64,000 nt of DNA from Epiperipatus broadwayi. Lineage: Eukaryota > Onychophora > Udeonychophora > Euonychophora > Peripatidae. A program made the position numbers and the translations under genes. The notes beneath the pieces were generated by a model. The model did no database searches, had not been told where the DNA came from, and was given only the letters and a program-made list of their open reading frames with translations. The stretch is from assembly GCA_028023455.1 (NCBI GenBank), contig JAQFVV010012394.1, positions 20,976,353 through 21,040,352 of the forward strand, given 5' to 3'. Shown here piece by piece: positions 16,761-27,450 of the stretch; position 1 is the stretch's first letter; each line of letters starts with the position of its first letter.

Positions 16761-17123
16761 ATAAAAGTTAGAAACTAGACCTAAATATTAACTCCAAGCG
16801 TTTATGCAAAACGTTTCTATCAGTTTGCAAGCATGAATTTTTTAGACACCTAAATGTCTTCAAACTCAGCCTATCAAACTAGATAGCTATATGGGTCTTA
16901 TATCAGTTCAGCTTCTCCACTTAATCAAAGCTGCAATCTATATCATTGCAAGAAAACTTTAAAGGTACATTTATGAAAAACAAAACAAGTTTTATATACG
17001 TAAAAACCTGCTATCGCTTGTATTAATGATCAATAGATGGAGCTTTACCAAGACCTACAAACAAGCATATTTGTTTACATAAATATCAGAGTCAATATTC
17101 ACTGTCTCTTTCATTTTGCTCCA

Positions 17124-17171
17124 CCATCAGATCAGCTGATTTCAAGCTTATTTGTTCTCATCAGTGAAGGG
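17124..17171 (-). ncRNA. Hammerhead ribozyme, array unit 2
   Basis: Same layout as unit 1, 411 bp further on. CTGATGA (complement of 17158-17164) and GAAA are intact and stem III is the same palindrome. Stem II is weakened by substitutions (AAC against GCT) and stem I has one mismatch, so this copy should cleave less well. Confidence 0.7.
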
Positions 17172-17536
17172 ATAGGAGTTAGAAACTAGACCTAAATATT
17201 AACTCCAAGTGTTTATGCAAAATGTTTCTATCTGTTTGCAATCATGAATTTTTTAGATACCTAAATGTCTTCAAACTCAGTCTATCAAACTAGGTAGCTA
17301 TATGGGTATGATATCAGTTCAGTTTCTCCACATAGTCAAAGCTTCTGCAATCTATATCATTGCAAGAAAACATTAAAGGTACATTTATGAAAAACAAACA
17401 AGTTTTATATACGTAAAAACCTGCTATCGCTTATATTAATGATAAATAGATGGAGCTTTACCAAGACCTCCAAACAAGCATATTTGTTTACATAAACATC
17501 AGAGTCAATATTCACTGTCTCTTTCATTTTGCTCCA

Positions 17537-17584
17537 TCCTCAGATCTGCTGATTTCAAGCTGATTTGCTCTCATCAGTGAAGGG
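17537..17584 (-). ncRNA. Hammerhead ribozyme, array unit 3
   Basis: CTGATGA (complement of 17571-17577) and GAAA are intact. Stem II is AGC/GCT. Stem III is reduced to three pairs by a change in its palindrome, and stem I is nearly complete. The unit is truncated about 45 bp beyond the ribozyme, at the head-to-head junction. Confidence 0.75.
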
Positions 17585-17751
17585 ATAGGAGTTAGAAACT
17601 AGACCTAAATATTAACTCCAAGTGCTTGTTTGGAGGTCTTGTTAAAGCTCCATCTATTGATCATTAATGCAAGCAATAGCAGGTTTTTACGTATGAACTG
17701 TTTTGCATACACACTTGGAGTTAATATTTAGGTCTAGTTTCTAACTCCTAT

Positions 17752-17799
17752 CCCTTCACGGATGAGAGCAAATCAGCTTGAAATCAGCTGATCTGAGGG
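17752..17799 (+). ncRNA. Hammerhead ribozyme with a core substitution, inverted unit 4
   Basis: Identical in layout to unit 1 but on the plus strand. The first core box reads CGGATGA (17759-17765) instead of CTGATGA; GAAA and all stems are intact. The changed base belongs to the conserved core and is expected to reduce or abolish cleavage. Confidence 0.7.
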
Positions 17800-18165
17800 T
17801 GGAGCAAAATGAAAGAGACAGTGGATATTGACTCTGATGTTTATGTAAACAAATACGCTTGTTTGGAGGTCTTGGTAAAGCTCCATCTATTGATCATTAA
17901 TACAAGCGATAGCAGGTTTTTACATATATAAAACTTGTTTTGTTTTTCATAAATGTACATTTAATGTTTTCTGGAAATGATATAGATTGCAGAAGCTTTG
18001 ACTATGTGGAGAAACTGAACTGATATCGGACCCATATAGCCATCTAGTTTGATAGGCTGAGTTTGAAGACATTTAGGTGTCTAAAAAATTCATGCTTGCA
18101 AACTGATAGTAACATTTTGCATAAATGCTTGGAGTTAATATTTAGGTCTAGTTTCTAACTCCCAT

Positions 18166-18213
18166 CCCTTCACTGATGAGAGCAAATCAGCTTGAAATCG
18201 GCTGATCTGAGGG
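18166..18213 (+). ncRNA. Hammerhead ribozyme, inverted unit 5
   Basis: Core CTGATGA at 18173-18179 and GAAA at 18194-18197 are intact. Stem II is AGC/GCT, stem III has three pairs, and stem I is CCTTCA with TGAGGG. The ATC cleavage site ends at 18207. It lies 414 bp after unit 4. Confidence 0.8.
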
Positions 18214-18372
18214 TGGAGCAAAATGAAAGAGACAGTGGATATTCACTCTGACGTTTATGTAAACAAATACACTTGTTTGAAGGTCTTGGTAAAGCTCCAT
18301 CTATTGATCATTAATGCAAGCAATAGCAGGTTTTTATGTATATAAAACTTGTTTTGTTTTTCATATATATAT

Positions 18373-19993
18373 TGAACCGTGTTCGAATATGTGGACTTGA
18401 AACACCGGTCTCTTAGGCAGAGAAGAACATACTCGGAGAGTATGTATGCCCAAACGATAGCTATAAAGTATATAACTAGCGTTACATTTCCAGGACATAG
18501 CTTCTTCTCGGCTGTTAAGTTCAACACCACGTCCAAAGCACTTTTATTTGTGTTTAATCACGGGTGCCAGCTGTCTAGTCTAAAACGAATCGACAGCGCG
18601 CTTTGAACAGTGGCCACTAACTTAACGCCTAAATCCACGACTAGCTCAGCTATTTGTAATCACTAATAGATTATACTTAATTAGTGATTAAAAGAATTAA
18701 TAAAAGAATTTGTTAAAAAGAATTGATAAAAAGAATTGACCGACAAATATAGTTTAATTTTAAAGATAATTTATTAACTAACATTTATTTACTAAATTTA
18801 AACATTTTATAATTCTAATAAAACACACGCATATTTTAAATTAACATTTCTAAATAGTTTAAACATTCCTATAGATTTAATAACAAAACACTCTAATTTA
18901 ACTAATAAATATTGATATAATGACCACGCACATATTAACTCATGTACACACATAATAATGATAATAAAGGATGACATAGCATTTGAAATTTAATCACACA
19001 CATCAATAGTTCATTTATGTATGATATAGAGTTCATATAATTAGACTCTTGAAAGATTCGTACGAATTAAAGCAATGCAATGGCTATTACAGTATAAACG
19101 AAATAAGCAAATGTTTTTACCTAGGCGTTTTTGAATGTTGACGTAGAATTTTGTTCTTTGGAGGCTGCTTTCGGTGAGGATATTTCCATTATAAATGCTT
19201 ACCAGCCGGCTGGGATTTTTCCTTGATGAGTTTCCTTATTTTCACGATTATTACTATTGGAGACAATTAGATACGGACGGAGATTTTCTATGATGTTAAG
19301 CTGACATTATTTCACGGGCAGATCTGCTGTTTTCTAGGACATCTGGGCTGGAGGTGAACGTGCGTTCCAAAATATTCTCAGCACTGCATTTTGTTTCTTA
19401 ACTGACTCAATTAATTTCCGAACTGCACTCACTCAATAACTTTGTGAACTGACTACTGTCCGATAAAAAAGTCTATTTATATCTGCAACGTGTTGTCGAA
19501 ATATTTCCGGCAAAGATCTGTTGTCAAATTCCAGTGATAATCATTTGATAAACGTGTTTTTAAAGATTGCTTAATTAGTAATAGCCATGTAAAACGTTTT
19601 TTATTATAATAATTAATTAATAACCATTGCCGTGTTTTTTTAATGATAATCTAACATTTATTCTCTTGTTGACACTTGCACATATATACGCACATATATT
19701 AGTTTTAACATTATTTTTCTTGAATGAAAAGAGATTGGTATGTTTTAACTTTTTAAATTATATTTTTACGAATACTAATAAAACTCTTTACTTCCTTTTA
19801 CAAACCTTAGTTTAACTTTTCTAACTTTTATTTCAAAACTAATGATTGGAAACTATTTGATTTTTATCTTTTTTCTAAAACAAACTAAATAAACTCTTCA
19901 ACATTTAATTTTATGTTTTTCTTTAACGAAAGATTATTTTAATAATATAATTTTTTAGATAAAATTATATGTGCCTATATCAATATAGGTACA
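18373..19993 (-). repeat. 3' LTR (by element orientation)
   Basis: Long terminal repeat, 1,621 bp, near-identical to 22501-24121. Its right-hand terminus contains a small hairpin (cctatat ca atatagg, about 19974-19989). Open frames inside it occur in both copies and are shadows rather than genes. The element's LTR may extend five bases further (ttaca, 19994-19998), because TGTAA would then directly follow the purine tract on the minus strand; the other copy lacks those bases, where it meets a TA run. Confidence 0.92.
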
Positions 19994-19998
19994 TTACA

Positions 19999-20015
19999 CC
20001 GCTCCTCCTTTTTGA
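19999..20015 (-). other. Candidate polypurine tract
   Basis: On the minus strand the sequence reads TCAAAAAGGAGGAGCGG just before the 3' LTR, as expected for the plus-strand DNA primer of an LTR element. It is separated from the duplicated part of the LTR by five bases (TGTAA). Confidence 0.6.
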
Positions 20016-20243
20016 GAGTAAAATGCGTCATTTTTGACCATTTTATCTCTGACAACATTAAATCTTAATTTATTATTCTTTCTAAGTTTGCTTTTTGGTA
20101 TCTTTTCCTTTCCATACTAAGGGCAATCTCCAATTATGCTTTTCTTCTTTCTATGCTGGCAACATTGCTTACAATGTTCGTCCTGGATAATGACCATGAG
20201 GACAAACTAAATTTGTGGCACAGGGATCTTTTATAACGAAGCT

Positions 20244-20433
20244 TTGGCTGCCGATTCTCTTGATCGGACTTTGACTAGGAAAAGATGGCTGCAAATGGCA
20301 GGAATTTCAACTGTCCATTTCCGACTTACGCCCTGGAAAACGATTGCCGATTCTCTTGATCGTACTTTGACTAAGCAGCTGCAATGGCAGGAATTTTCAA
20401 CTGTCCATTTCTGACTTACGCTTTGGAAAACGA
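20244..20433 (-). repeat. Imperfect ~95 bp tandem duplication in the LTR element
   Basis: Two successive segments (20244-20343 and 20344-20433) share gccgattctcttgatcg, ggcaggaatt, caactgtccattt and ggaaaacga, differing by several substitutions and a ~10 bp length change. They lie in the noncoding part between the ORF and the purine tract. Confidence 0.8.
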
Positions 20434-20646
20434 GGTATGAGATATGGGGATTCTCCCCTGAAAAGTGACTTACGACTTACTCTGGTTGTTGCCAGTGCGC
20501 TTTTTAAAAGGAGGAATGATCCCGGCCAATTCGTTGCGGGTACTAGAATTTATCCAGTCGAGAGCTTTAAACTTAATCCTTATCTAACTTATTTCAATAC
20601 TACCCTCATCCCTTTAGATTCGAACCCTTATACACTCCTAATATAA

Positions 20647-21462
20647 CTTAGATTGACTTTATATTATTTATCACTAATCCTACAATATTATTTTAAATAC
20701 ACATGAACATTACTTTAACATATATATTTGTATTAATCTAATCTTACGCTATTATTTCAAACCATTACGAACATTATCTTACATATTTATTTAATCTTAC
20801 AATACTATTCTAAACTATCACGGACATCAGTTTACATATTTATTTATATTACAATATTATTTTAACCCATTATTTCAACTTATATATTAACGTGCATATA
20901 TTCAGAAAACTATTTTATTTTACTGCTTTTTATTATTATACAAAGATTTTATTGGACTTGATTACTTTAAACCATTTATTTACTTCCTTTTATTAACCTG
21001 CGTATATTAAAAAAACAAAAACACTTACTTTATTACGATTCATTATTACACTGATATTTTTCCCATGAATATCTTATTTATTTATTTAACTTGAATACTT
21101 TGATCTATTTAATCCTACAAACATTATTTCTAAATCATTAACTTAACCTATTTATTTAACTTGATTTTATTGATTGATTTATTTGAACTGTTTATTTACG
21201 AGCATTTTTCTTTCTTAATTAATATGTGCGTGGGGAAAAAAAATCTTTTATTTTTGCGAAGCCTACATTATTATTATTACTTTCAACCTTTCATTTATTA
21301 TTATTCATTTATTTTTAAATTTATTGTCTTAAGTTTTAAATAGAAGTTTCAGATTTAATTTATTAGATTTATTTACTTTAGCATAATCATATTCGTGCTC
21401 ATTATCCATTTCCGGTCCTTTTTATTTCCATCCACTTTAATATTCCGACCCTTAACTAACTT
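20647..21462 (-). other. Noncoding internal segment of the LTR element
   Basis: AT-rich sequence between the 220-residue ORF and the duplicated block. No enzymatic retroelement motif was found on either strand; imperfect repeats of tta(t/c)tta(t/c)att type occur. The frame at 21161-21343 is low complexity. Confidence 0.6.
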
Positions 21463-22125
21463 CTAAACTATGTCAGGTGGTTCCTTCTTTCTTTCTACAA
21501 ATTCTATAATATAAACTAACTTTCCTCTCTTATCGGTTCCGTTTTTATATTTCATTACTTTATCTCTTTCTCTTTCCTTTCTGTTTTCGACTTCGTAACT
21601 CAGAAAACCTTTATACCTAGACAAACTCCGAATTACTTCAATCTGGGAATATTTTTTTCTACGCTTTCTCTTTGTTTTAAATCTACGTCTACAGTGAATG
21701 TGAACGTTTACTTTAACCTTTTTAAATTTTTGTAAAAACTTTTCTACACTATCTACTACCTTGAACTTATGTTTTTCTTCTATTTCTTGATCTATATTTT
21801 CCCCTGTCTTAGCACTATCCTGTTCTGCTTTAATTTCTATTTCAGTCTTCTCTGTTTCAACACTATCTAGTTCTACCTCAATTTCTATATCTTTCATGAC
21901 CTCAACTTCCTGACTTTCTTTAACTAAATCTAACTCTCTGCCTTCTTGGTTCTCCTCTACTTTCTCTATTATTTCACTCCTCATTCCTTTAATTTCACAT
22001 CTTATTTCTCTTATTCCCGCAATGAATTCTTGATGACTTTGCCTGAATTCTTGACGTATTTCTTCCATCATATTTATCATCATTTTCAGCATCTGCGTCT
22101 TAGACATTTCTTTCTCTTTTTCCAT
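21463..22125 (-). CDS. Coiled-coil/basic protein of the LTR element, possible Gag-like
   Basis: This 220-residue ORF starts with ATG about 370 bases after the primer site and is the only sizeable intact frame between the LTRs. Residues 12-60 have heptad-like spacing (MLKMMINMMEEIRQEF and on) suggesting a coiled coil. Residues 60-120 are very acidic with repeated E-I-E-V/I and D-S-V/A patterns. Residues 146-158 form a strongly basic cluster (RRRFKTKRKRRKK). There is no zinc knuckle, protease, RT or integrase motif. An intact frame in a young element suggests it is or was translated; a self-associating, RNA-binding Gag substitute is my inference from the layout, not from homology. It may instead be a lineage-specific accessory protein. 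Confidence 0.65.
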   Translation of the reverse strand: MEKEKEMSKTQMLKMMINMMEEIRQEFRQSHQEFIAGIREIRCEIKGMRSEIIEKVEENQEGRELDLVKESQEVEVMKDIEIEVELDSVETEKTEIEIKAEQDSAKTGENIDQEIEEKHKFKVVDSVEKFLQKFKKVKVNVHIHCRRRFKTKRKRRKKYSQIEVIRSLSRYKGFLSYEVENRKERERDKVMKYKNGTDKRGKLVYIIEFVERKKEPPDIV

Positions 22126-22470
22126 TTTTAAAACAATATTTTATTTCAAACTAGCGCTTACGTTAAACTAAATTTAATATACGACTTATTTATTTATTTT
22201 TCTTACTAATACGGAAACTCACGTTAACTCCAGCCTTTTGTCCTTTTCACTACCCACTCTTAATGCTTTAACTCCGCCCATAACACCCAATTGACTCTGA
22301 TTTGATAGCATAAATGTCAAAATCTCTTTTCATTTCGAAAAAAAAAAAGAAAGTTTCGGTCAATTCTTTTTTTTTTTTAAATTAAAACACTTTTACATAC
22401 GTAATTTAACTTTTGTATAAAACAAATTTTTCAAACAAGAAACAAAGTACCTCATTACTATTGTTTCTTA

Positions 22471-22498
22471 GGTTCAGCCCCATGGTTGGGTCTAGCCA
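22471..22498 (-). other. Candidate primer binding site
   Basis: Two bases inside the 5' LTR, the minus strand begins TGGCTAGACCCAACC. Starting with TGG (pairing to a tRNA CCA end) at this position is the expected layout of a primer site. I could not match it to a specific tRNA. Confidence 0.5.
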
Positions 22499-22500
22499 TT

Positions 22501-24118
22501 TGAACCGTGTTCGAATATGTGGATTCGAAACACCGGTCTCTTAGGCAGAGAAGAACATACTCGGAGAGTATGTATGCCCAAACGATAGCTATAAAGTATA
22601 TAACTAGCGTTACATTTCCAGGACATAGCTTCTTCTCGGCTGTTAAGTTCAACACCACGTCCAAAGCACTTTTATTTGTGTTTAATCACGGGCGCCAGCT
22701 GTCTAGTCTAAAACGAATCGACAGCGCGCTTTGAACAGTGGCCACTAACTTAACGCCTAAATCCACGACTAGCTCAGCTATTTGTAATCACTAATAGATT
22801 ATACTTAATTAGTGATTAAAAGAATTAATAAAAGAATTTGTTAAAAAGAATTGATAAAAAGAATTGACCGACAAATATAGTTTAATTTTAAAGATAATTT
22901 ATTAACTAACATTTATTTACTAAATTTAAACATTTTATAATTCTAATAAAACACACGCATATTTTAAATTAACATTTCTAAATAGTTTAAACATTCCTAT
23001 AGATTTAATAACAAAACACTCTAATTTAACTAATAAATATTGATATAATGACCACGCACATATTAACTCATGTACACACATAATAATGATAATAAAGGAC
23101 GACATAGCATTTGAAATTTAATCACACACATCAATAGTTCATTTATGTATGATATAGAGTTCATATAATTAGACTCTTGAAAGATTCGTACGAATTAAAG
23201 CAATGCAATGGCTATTACAGTATAAACGAAATAAGCAAATGTTTTTACCTAGGCGTTTTTGAATGTTGACGTAGAATTTTGTTCTTTGGAGGCTGCTTTC
23301 GGTGAGGATATTTCCATTATAAATGCTTACCAGCCGGCTGGGATTTTTCCTTGACGAGTTTCCTTATTTTCACGATTATTACTATTGGAGACAATTAGAT
23401 ACGGACGGAGATTTTCTACGATGTTAAGCTGACATTATTTCACGGGCAGATCTGCTGTTTTCTAGGACATCTGGGCTGGAGGTGAACATGCGTTCCAAAA
23501 TATTCTCAGCACTGCATTTTGTTTCTTAACTCACTCAATTAATTTCCGAACTGCACTCACTCAATAACTTTGTGAACTGACTACTGTCCGATAAAAAAGT
23601 CTATTTATATCTGCAACGTGTTGTCGAAATATTTCCGGCAAAGATCTGTTGTCAAATTCCAGTGATAATCATTTGATAAACATGTTTTTAAAGATTGCTT
23701 AATTAGTAATAGCCATGTAAAATGTTGTTTTATAATAATAATTAATTAATAACCATTGCCGTGTTTTTTAATGATAATCTAACATTTATTCTCTTGTTGA
23801 CACTTGCACATATATACGCACATATATTAGTTTTAACATTATTTTTCTTGAATGAAAAGAGATTGGTATGTTTTAACTTTTTAAATTATATTTTTACGAA
23901 TACTAATAAAACTCTTTACTTCCTTTTACAAACCTTAGTTTAACTTTTCTAACTTTTATTTCAAAACTAATGATTGGAAACTATTTGATTTTTATCTTTT
24001 TTCTAAAACAAACTAAATAAACTCTTCAACATTTAATTTTATGTTTTTCTTTAACGAAAGATTATTTTAATAATATAATTTTTTAGATAAAATTATATGT
24101 GCCTATATCAATATAGGT

Positions 24119-24121
<3 letters not shown>
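22501..24121 (-). repeat. 5' LTR (by element orientation)
   Basis: Partner of 18373-19993, exactly 4,128 bp away and equal in length, with two compensating one-base length changes near 23723-23765. It runs directly into a (TA)n tract at 24122, which may have eaten or expanded its outermost bases. Confidence 0.92.
23602..23609 (-). promoter_or_regulatory. Candidate TATA box of the 5' LTR
   Basis: On the minus strand TATAAATA is followed about 25-30 bases later by AGTAGTCAGTT, which resembles a TCAGT-type initiator. Transcription from here would run leftward through the element. The other LTR carries the same pair at 19474-19481. Confidence 0.55.

Positions 24122-24167
<46 letters not shown>
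24122..24167. repeat. (TA)n microsatellite at the LTR edge
   Basis: About 46 bases of TA directly after the LTR. It may have been the target site or a later expansion. Confidence 0.9.
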
Positions 24168-24169
<2 letters not shown>

Positions 24170-24480
24170 TGCTAGCTTGATAAATATAGTTAATAGCCTG
24201 AATTTGTTGACTTGATAAATATGTGATTTGATAAATGATAAGTAACTTTATGATATTAGGATATTTCATGATTGAAATATAATTTTTATTATGTGAAATA
24301 GAGATGTTTCCTAAAAATAGTTAATAGTAAAGACAGATAGGATTTTATTTTATTATTTGCTTTATTAGATGACTTTATTTATAGGCAGTGACAGAAAGGA
24401 AATCAAGCCCCTAACTACTTTGGGACCTTTTGGTAAATATATACATGAATAGCATTTTTGTTTTCTTTTTAATACTTTAT
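24168..24480. other. AT-rich spacer
   Basis: Nothing coding was recognised between the TA tract and the Gag-like relic. Confidence 0.5.
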
Positions 24481-24569
24481 TCATTGTATTAAATGTAGAA
24501 TAATGATAGGTATTAAGGATAACAGGAGAGTCTATCCTTAATACTTGCTTGAAACTGACGAAAGTGTTT

Positions 24570-26030
24570 TAAGTCATTAATTCAAAAAACTTAGAGGTTA
24601 AAATAAATACCAAATTCGAGGAGGTTAAAAACAAGATGCAAGTTTTAAAGGTTGAATTAATGGCTAATTTGGAAGGATCAAGATTTGAGAGTAAAAGTAG
24701 ACTCAATAAGGACATAGAAAGGTAATCAAGGATTCTAGAATAAGTTAAAAGTAAATTTAACAACTTTCTCCATGAGTTTTTGTAATTTTGAAGTGAATCA
24801 AAAACAGAATTTTACAAACCAAAATTGAAAATGGATTGAAAAAATAAAAGCTGAATATAAAGAATGTGACAAGTTCATGACAAGTTCACCAACTTTAAAC
24901 AAGACATAGAAAGTTTGCATCAAACTTTTGAACTCTAAGTCAAACAAGAGATGGAAATAATGAATCACAAACAAATGGAAGATGTTATGAAAAACTTGGA
25001 AAAACAATGTAAACATGTAGTTGATAAAAATAAATTTGACAACAATAAATTCCAGAAAAAATTTCAGGATCATTTCAAAACATATACTAGTACTACTTCT
25101 AAATGAGCAGATAAGATTGAAATGAAGATTAAAAGTGACAATATTGAATGTAGGAAAAAAAAATAAAGATAAAGAAATAGAAAGTAAAATTGTGAATTTT
25201 TGTGATACTGAGGAATTTAGACAGGTTATAATGTCAGCAGTAAATAATTTTAATCAGGAATTGTTGGAAATTACTGCTAATTTAGCTGAAGTGAATGGAA
25301 ACCATCATTTAGAGTAGATTTAAATATAGTAAATATGAATAGTCAACTTATAGAATTTCAGAAAATAATTGATAATAAAGATGAACATATATTGTTAGAA
25401 GATAACTTTGGAGATTTACACAATGTTTCGTTAAAACAGAATCCAAGTAATGAGGACAAATATAAAGATATGGAAAGCAAATTTACAAATAAAATGAAAA
25501 ATTCAATACTAAGGAGAATTATAAAGAGCATAATTCATATGAGAATATAAACTAGTTCTTGAAAATAATGTAAAAAGATTAGGTGATGGTGAATATTTGT
25601 ATTCAGCAAACTCAGATGTTTCTTGGTTTATACATACGAAGATGTTTAAAAGTGAATTTAATGAAAATCCAGTAGATTATGTAAATAGTTTAGAAAAGTT
25701 ATCCAAATTAAGTAAGCTAAATGAGAAAAAAATAGACATTGAAACTAATCATTTTATGTTCTTTAGCAAAAAGATTGTTGGCGGCCAATGTGGGATAAAC
25801 CTAAAACATTTGGAGATTCTAAATATACAATAATGTCTGAATTTTGGAGCAAAGACAAACAAGATTGTGTATATTACCAAATTACACAAGATAAATACAA
25901 TACTAACAAGGAAAGTTCAGAATGCAATCAGCCAAATTTAAAGTGCTCATGGCATTTTCACTGCCTGAAATATAAATTATCCACATTATTGGAAGAAACA
26001 TGCCATGACATATTAAGAAAACACTTGTAG
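24570..26030 (+). pseudogene. Decayed Gag-like reading frame of an LTR retrotransposon
   Basis: The plus strand carries a long Lys/Glu-rich, coiled-coil-like translation broken by stops (about 24570-25130), then better-kept pieces at 25135-25317, 25335-25550, 25597-25833 and 25788-26030. The 25597 piece has a P-x-x-Y-x-x-x-L segment (NPVDYVNSLEKL). After a frameshift near 25790 the frame reads TFGDSKYTIMSEFWSKDKQD, similar to the F..F...FWS..Q region of Gypsy-type Gag. No protease or RT follows, so the element is truncated. It reads opposite to the adjacent LTR element and is far more eroded, so it is a separate, older insertion. Confidence 0.55.
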
Positions 26031-26040
26031 CATTAGATTG

Positions 26041-27450
26041 GCTATAACAGAAGACACAACTGAAATTTTGGGAGCATTGAAAGTCAGTGACAATTTTCTA
26101 TTAAATACTTATAAATTCAGCAGAGTAGCATGCATTTATACTGTAGCACACATGAGTTTTTCAAGGCACAAATCCCATAAAGGCCCAAGATACCAATGAA
26201 ACACAAGTCATCATTTTAAAAGGAATCTCACATATTATAGTAATATAGATGGTGATAGAAGCATGACCCAACACATTAGATGATAATATTAATTTTATAT
26301 TATATCAGAAGTATATATTTTACAATAAATTAAAAGTTAATTATATTACCTACATTTACATAAAGTTTGTCATACATAAGATTTCAATTATAAATCTTCA
26401 GTGAAGATGAAAGTTAAATTTATAATGTTTCTATTAGTAATTTTCATTATTTTCAAGATTTTCATTTAGGTATTTTAAATGTTAATTATGAGGGAGGGAT
26501 CTTACAATTTCATAAGTCCCATGTCACCACTGCACAATCTTTTCATTTTGGTTTTTTTTTTATTATTAAATTTGTTTATTGTATTATTTTTATAAATGAG
26601 GACTATTTATTTTTAAAGTAATATCAAAATATAGATATCTTTATTTCAACATCAAGGTTATGTAAAAATATTTCAGCTTTGATGACTCTATATTTCCTAT
26701 CCCTATTGTAGATTAATCTGATATAACTTATTTATTTTAGTATATTGTTTGTCCAAATTAAATAAAAAAAAATTCCTACGTAGAAGAATATGCATGTAAA
26801 ATGTGAAAGTAGGGACCTCTATAGGTCCTACTATTGCATTTTACATGCATATTCTCGAGGTTTCAGCCTCGGTAAATACTACTTACATAGACGTAGTTAA
26901 AGTGGATTATTTGTTCTAAAAATAATTAATAGATTTATCCACAAAGTAGGTTTAAATTAAATTGCCTGTTCTACATCAAGAGAAATACAAAAAAATCTAC
27001 AATCTTTATGAAGGTTCTATAAAATATTAAAAAGATTTGGTAAAAGTGCATTTATAGTTGATACATCCAATGGGCCAAAGGGAACTTACAATGCCAAAGT
27101 TTAAGACCCATGTATCTCATTGAAATAATAATTGATTAGTTTTGTATAAAATAGCATTGGCATTTATAAGTACAAAGTAGCTTGATAAGGAAATGGAATT
27201 TCAAATTTCTGTTTGTTTAAGTTTTTAAGCAGTTAATTGTTTAAGAATTAAAAAAATAAACTAATTAATAGTGAAACTATGTTAAAAAAACTTATTTATG
27301 AAAAAAAACATTTTAAATTAACATTATCCATGGAATGTATTAATTTTTGAAATCCAAGTGAGAGAGAATTTAACAATATCTTGATATGAGATTTTGTCTT
27401 AAAATTAAAAAAAAAGATTTCCTTGTGTCTATTTTTATTCCATCAAATGT
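26041..27450. other. AT-rich noncoding stretch
   Basis: The first ~300 bp after the Gag-like relic are less AT-biased and may be further retroelement sequence. The rest is AT-rich and holds the palindrome at 26786-26854. Confidence 0.45.
26786..26854. repeat. 69 bp palindrome
   Basis: Arms beginning gaatatgcatgtaaaatg and ending with the complement cattttacatgcatattc meet at a five-base loop. Two or three mismatches occur in ~32 bp arms. It could be a miniature inverted-repeat element; a short gaggtttcagcctc hairpin follows at about 26857. Confidence 0.8.

Larger units (their letters stand above)
16617..18372. mobile_element. Retrozyme-like array: tandem and inverted hammerhead units
   Basis: A unit of 411-414 bp is repeated. 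Copies begin with gatcaatagagggagcttta-type sequence at 16617, 17028 and 17441 (third copy truncated), with their ribozymes on the minus strand. At about 17625 the orientation flips, and copies run on the plus strand to the LTR element at 18373, the last one cut off. Ribozyme spacing is 411, 413 and 414 bp. Each unit holds a type I hammerhead, a conserved ctgaact..tc...cccatatagc module and a trailing gcaggtttttac segment. No protein is encoded. This matches the described form of animal retrozymes: small, noncoding, tandem units with hammerheads. The head-to-head arrangement is less usual. No target duplication could be defined because both ends sit in AT repeats. Confidence 0.75.
18373..24121 (-). 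mobile_element. Young non-autonomous LTR retrotransposon
   Basis: Two direct 1,621 bp repeats (18373-19993 and 22501-24121) flank a 2,507 bp internal region. The repeats begin TG and end CA and differ at about a dozen sites, mostly C/T or G/A changes (under 1%), so the insertion is recent. On the minus strand a TGG-starting primer-site candidate lies two bases inside the 5' LTR, and a purine tract precedes the 3' LTR. The internal region holds one intact 220-residue ORF and no protease, reverse transcriptase, RNase H or integrase, so the element must borrow those. Both flanks are AT repeats, so a 5 bp target duplication cannot be resolved. Its left edge abuts the hammerhead array. Confidence 0.9.

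Noticed and set aside
18255-18606. Open frames at the outer edge of the left LTR, repeated at 22458-22734
   Set aside because: They lie in LTR sequence on both strands, cross the LTR boundary and have no retroelement domain.
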